Assembly: GCA_900450455.1 (NCBI GenBank)
Contig: UGGN01000002.1
Coordinates: 62,001-126,000, forward strand
DNA from: [Eubacterium] infirmum
Lineage (GTDB): Bacteria > Bacillota > Clostridia > Peptostreptococcales > Anaerovoracaceae
Length of the DNA: 64,000 bases
Direction: 5' to 3'
Shown here one piece after another: positions 60,793 to 64,000 of the stretch (the stretch's first letter is position 1; every line of letters begins with the position of its first letter). The position numbers were made by a program, and so were the translations under genes. The notes under the pieces are model-generated. The model was not told the DNA's origin. It saw only the letters and a program-made list of their open reading frames with translations, and did no database searches.

Positions 60793-62196
60793 ATGGAAAA
60801 GAGGAAAAAGAAACTTGTATTTCCGGATACCTTGATAATTGTAGCTATTGTAGTTTTGATTGTTGCAGTACTTTCCTGGATCATTCCATCCGGCACATAT
60901 GACTATAAAGAGATGAATATAAACGGAAGAGTGAGAAATGTTGCGATAGATGGAACTTATCATGTAATTGATAAATCAAAGGTAACTACAACAGGATTTT
61001 TAGGATTCTTCTCGTCCCTATATCGTGGATGTGTCGATGCAGCTGACATAATATTTGTGATTTTATGTTGCTGCGGAACATTTGGTGTCATGGTTAAAAC
61101 AGGAGCCTTTCATTCCGGAATAGGTGTTTTATTGAAGAAGTTTGGAAAGAAAGGATTGCTTCTTGTACCTATTCTGATGATACTTTTCGGTCTTGGCGGA
61201 TCAATATTTGGTATGGCTTCAGAGTTTTACGGATTTTATCCGCTAATAATAGGTCTTGGGATTGCCATGGGTTACGATGCAATGTTCGGATTTGCAGTAA
61301 TTGCCTGTGGAGAATTCATAGGATTTATGGGGGCAACGATGAATCCGTATACTGTGGGAATTGCACAAAATATAGCCGGATTGGAACTTTACTCCGGCAC
61401 ATGGTACCGGGCAATCTGCTTTGTGTTGTTTGAGGTAATTGCTATCATATATGTATTAAGATATGCCAAAAAGATTGAAAAAAATCCTAAACTGTCTGCT
61501 GTATATGGTGAAAAATCCATACATGAATTTTCAGAGGGAGATCTGGAATCATATTCTTTCTCAAAATCAGATGCTGTTGTAATTTTGGATATGATTATAA
61601 CATTAGTTATACTTATGATTGGATTGATGAAGTGGGAATGGGATTATCCACAGCTTTGCGGACTATTTCTTATTATGTCGATGGTTGCAGCAGGTGTAAA
61701 AAAATGGACACCAAATAAGTGGTGCAGTGAATTTATTGACAGTGCAAAAACTGTTGTGTGGGGCTGCATATTAACCGGTGTAGCTAAGGCGATAGTTGTT
61801 GTAATGGGCGATGCGATGATAATGGATACCGTTATTTATAACCTTTCAAATTTGTTAAAATCAGCACCACGCGGTATTTCGGCAGGACTGATGTTAATTG
61901 TTCAGACGTTTATTAACTTCTTTATTCCATCAGGTTCAGGACAGGCTGTAGCCTCAATGCCGATTATGTCTCAACTGTCTGATATTATTGGTGTATCACG
62001 TCAAACAGCAGTTCTAGCGTTCCAGTTCGGTGATGGATTGTCAAACATATTCTGGCCGACAGCAGACATTGTTATTATTTGTGGGCTTGGAGGAATTAAG
62101 CTGGAAAAGTGGTACAAGTGGTTCACGCCTCTGTTTCTGATTTTGTTGGCAGCACAGCTTGTAATGATTGAGATAGCAGTATTTATAGGCTATTGA
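60793..62196 (+). CDS. YfcC-family anaerobic C4-dicarboxylate-type carrier
   Basis: 467 residues with about 12 membrane helices: FPDTLIIVAIVVLIVAVLSWIIPSGTYDYKE at the start, GGSIFGMASEFYGFYPLIIGLGIAMGYD and the late FFIPSGSGQAVASMPIMSQLSDIIGVSRQTAVLAFQFGDGLSN, typical of the YfcC/C4-dicarboxylate carrier group, some of which move peptides or amino acids. Start behind AGGAGGAGAG. It forms an operon with the dipeptidase gene 26 bases downstream, which suggests that the substrate may be a dipeptide or its product. Confidence 0.85.
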   Translation: MEKRKKKLVFPDTLIIVAIVVLIVAVLSWIIPSGTYDYKEMNINGRVRNVAIDGTYHVIDKSKVTTTGFLGFFSSLYRGCVDAADIIFVILCCCGTFGVMVKTGAFHSGIGVLLKKFGKKGLLLVPILMILFGLGGSIFGMASEFYGFYPLIIGLGIAMGYDAMFGFAVIACGEFIGFMGATMNPYTVGIAQNIAGLELYSGTWYRAICFVLFEVIAIIYVLRYAKKIEKNPKLSAVYGEKSIHEFSEGDLESYSFSKSDAVVILDMIITLVILMIGLMKWEWDYPQLCGLFLIMSMVAAGVKKWTPNKWCSEFIDSAKTVVWGCILTGVAKAIVVVMGDAMIMDTVIYNLSNLLKSAPRGISAGLMLIVQTFINFFIPSGSGQAVASMPIMSQLSDIIGVSRQTAVLAFQFGDGLSNIFWPTADIVIICGLGGIKLEKWYKWFTPLFLILLAAQLVMIEIAVFIGY

Positions 62197-62222
62197 TATT
62201 ACAATATGGGGGGGTGATATCT

Positions 62223-62789
62223 ATGAATAAACAGGGAGATTTGGTTAAACTTGTTAATCTTGATTCAGAGTTTATTATTGACATGCGATATGCAACTGAA
62301 AACAATTTCACAGGACAGAAAGTATATGAATCGGGGGAGTGTTGGATAAATGAACATACCGCAAAAATACTTATAGAGGCGAAAAATATATTCAAAAATG
62401 ATGGCTTCAGAGTAAAAATCTGGGATGCATATAGACCTATAAGTGCACAAGAGAGGTTTTGGGAAATTATGCCGAATGATGACTTTGTAGCGCGCCCGCC
62501 GGATATGTCAAAGATTAAAGTTTTTAGACCGACACATATGAATGGAATGTGTGTGGATATTACCCTAACAGATATGAATGAAAATGAAATCGAAATGCCG
62601 TCAGAATTTGATGATATGACGGAAAGAGCGAGTATATGCAATCCATTCAGCTCAGAAAAAAGCAAAGAAAACGCAAAATACATGCGAAAAGTAATGGAAC
62701 GAGTGGGTTTTAAGGGCTATGATAAAGAATGGTGGCACTTTTATGATGTAACCACGAAACCTGTGCCTTTTTTAAACTTCCAAATTTAA
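62223..62789 (+). CDS. D-Ala-D-Ala dipeptidase (VanX/DdpX family)
   Basis: 188 residues. Zinc site: HMNGMCVDITLTD (His and Asp) and EWWHFYD (His, with catalytic Glu just before). Also IIDMRYATENNFTGQKVY and VKIWDAYRPISAQERFW (Arg of substrate binding). It hydrolyses D-alanyl-D-alanine in cell-wall recycling or fermentation. No van resistance genes are near, so it is more likely metabolic (as DdpX) than a resistance gene. Start at 62223 behind GGGGGGTGATA. Partner of the carrier upstream. Confidence 0.88.
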   Translation: MNKQGDLVKLVNLDSEFIIDMRYATENNFTGQKVYESGECWINEHTAKILIEAKNIFKNDGFRVKIWDAYRPISAQERFWEIMPNDDFVARPPDMSKIKVFRPTHMNGMCVDITLTDMNENEIEMPSEFDDMTERASICNPFSSEKSKENAKYMRKVMERVGFKGYDKEWWHFYDVTTKPVPFLNFQI

Positions 62790-62892
62790 TAATATTAATT
62801 AAAGAAATAAAGAAAAGACTATTACTTAACAGTGATAAAGACCTTGGAGAGGGTCTCTAAAAAATACTACTATACTAATGAGGACAAAAATA

Positions 62893-64000
62893 ATGATTTG
62901 TAAAAATCTTTCAATCTCAAAGGATGGCAAGCACCTACTGTTTGTAGGGCAGGATACAATTGAACTGGCAAAGAAATACGGCACTCCCGTGATCTGCTCG
63001 ATGAAGATAGAATAAGGGAAAAGTGTAGGATATATAAGGCCGCCTTCAAAAAACACTTCGGCGAAAAGGCAGTCCCATTATATGCATCAAAGGCAAACTG
63101 CTTCAAGCGTATATACGAGATAATGAGAGAAGAGGAGATGGGAATCGACGTAGTTTCTTCAGGAGAAATCTACACAGCAATCAAAGCAGGTTTTGATCTA
63201 TCAAAAGCCTATTTCCACTCAAACAACAAAACCGATAAAGACATAAGCTATGCTATGGAACACGGCATCGGCTATTTCGTTGCAGATAATGTAGAGGAAG
63301 TAATCGCAGTTGAAAAGGAAGCAGCTCGCAGGGGTATTAAGCAGAAGATTCTCCTGAGACTAACTCCCGGAATTGATCCGCATACCTACGAGGCAATTTC
63401 AACAGGAAAGGTAGATTCCAAGTTCGGAAGTCCGATAGAGACGGGGCAGGCTGAGGAGATTAGCGCATTCACACTAAAGCAGCCGCACATAGAGCTGATG
63501 GGATTCCACTGTCATGTGGGTTCACAGTCTTTGAAGAGGATGTCTTTGAGCGCACTGCAGTTGTTATGCTAAAGTTTGTAGCTGATATGAAAGAGAAGTA
63601 CGGCTTCACCACCTCGGAGCTTGACCTCGGCGGAGGCTACGGCGTGAGGTATACCGATGAGGATGCACATCTTGATATTGAAACAAAAGTAGGAGAGGTT
63701 GCAGCTGCCGTAAAGAAAGCTTGCACAGACTTCGGGATCGAAATGCCGGAGATTCACATGGAACCGGGCAGAACAATAGTTGCCGATGCAGGTATGGTGC
63801 TCTACACGGTGGGAACGGTAAAGAAGATTCCCGGATACAAGAACTATGTTTCAGTAGACGGGGGAATGACGGATTCCCCTAGATATGCGCCCTACAAAGC
63901 AAAGTACACCTGTTTACTTGCAAACAAGATGGATGAAGCATTGGATTTCAAGGCATCGGTGGTAGGTCGCCTCTGTGAGTCCGGAGACATAATTCAGGAA
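62893..64000 (+). pseudogene. lysA: Diaminopimelate decarboxylase, two frameshifts, runs off the edge
   Basis: Three frames join into one protein: DGKHLLFVGQDTIELAKKYGTPV (62893 on), then LDEDRIREKCRIYKAAFKKH, YASKANCFKRIYEIMREEEM (PLP lysine in YASKAN) and ELMGFHCHVGSQ up to about 63525, then VFEEDVFERTAVVMLKFVAD, LDLGGGYGVRYTDEDAHLDI, EPGRTIVADAG and SVDGGMTDSPRYAPY to the window end. Breaks are near 62993 and 63528. The gene makes lysine from diaminopimelate when whole. The G+C is higher than in the region to the left. Confidence 0.85.

Noticed and set aside
62223..62789. VanX as part of a vancomycin-resistance operon
   Set aside because: No vanH, vanA-type ligase, or van regulatory pair is nearby; it pairs with a transporter instead, so a metabolic role is more likely.
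1..64000. tRNA or rRNA genes
   Set aside because: No cloverleaf with a CCA-like end or conserved rRNA sequence was recognised on reading both strands.

Overview
The window looks like accessory DNA of a low-G+C Gram-positive anaerobe of the Clostridia. The signs are strong AGGAGG-type ribosome sites, TTG and GTG starts, AT-rich codon use, Tn4451-like serine-recombinase elements, VirB4/VirD4 conjugation remnants, a CD1845-family gene and a Tneap-type I-B CRISPR system. I cannot name a genus. No rRNA or tRNA gene was seen. A few genes (the dicarboxylate symporter at 32.2-33.5 kb and the broken lysA at the right edge) are visibly richer in G+C and probably represent older chromosome or a different donor.

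Layout. 0.7-12.9 kb: an integrative mobilizable element, all on the minus strand, with a TnpX-like recombinase, MobQ-type relaxase, oriT candidate, replisome-organizer-like protein and a TetR / ECF transporter / MATE cargo operon. It sits inside a conjugative-element virD4 gene whose two halves flank it. 12.9-17 kb: a graveyard (virD4 piece, second TnpW end, SAP and NTF2-like genes, virB4 piece, TetR piece, remnants of a type II restriction system). 17.2-21.4 kb: a defence module made of a lone AAA ATPase facing a three-gene CBASS operon (HNH-SAVED effector, CD-NTase, E2-like protein). 21.7-24.6 kb: two IS200-type elements bracket a PadR/hydrolase pair. 24.7-27.7 kb: XRE, then a MerR-PLDc_N-ABC-permease operon. 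28-32 kb: more conjugative and AbiE toxin-antitoxin debris.

32.2-47.5 kb: the symporter, a broken Phd/RelE pair, two intact DUF4143 ATPases with operator-like direct repeats, a group of possible defence or modification genes (HEPN-winged helix, Nmad3, PLD-like, SAP), a NapH-like ferredoxin, immunity-like hypotheticals and a third IS200 element beside an orphan IS200 end.

47.5-60.4 kb: a complete CRISPR-Cas type I-B operon (cas6-cas8-cas7-cas5-cas3-cas4-cas1-cas2) behind a good promoter, followed by a leader and an array of 66 repeats plus one degenerate terminal copy. 60.8-64 kb: a YfcC-family carrier, a VanX-like dipeptidase and a twice-frameshifted lysA that runs off the window.

The main theme is layered defence: CBASS, CRISPR, AbiE remnants, a restriction remnant, a YhcG-type nuclease and HEPN/Nmad3 candidates, repeatedly cut by mobile elements. 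The items I find most worth pursuing are the E2-only CBASS operon with its divergent ATPase, the HEPN-wHTH/Nmad3 cluster, the coiled-coil insertion in Cas5, the near-duplicate spacers and the dispersed DUF4143-linked repeats.
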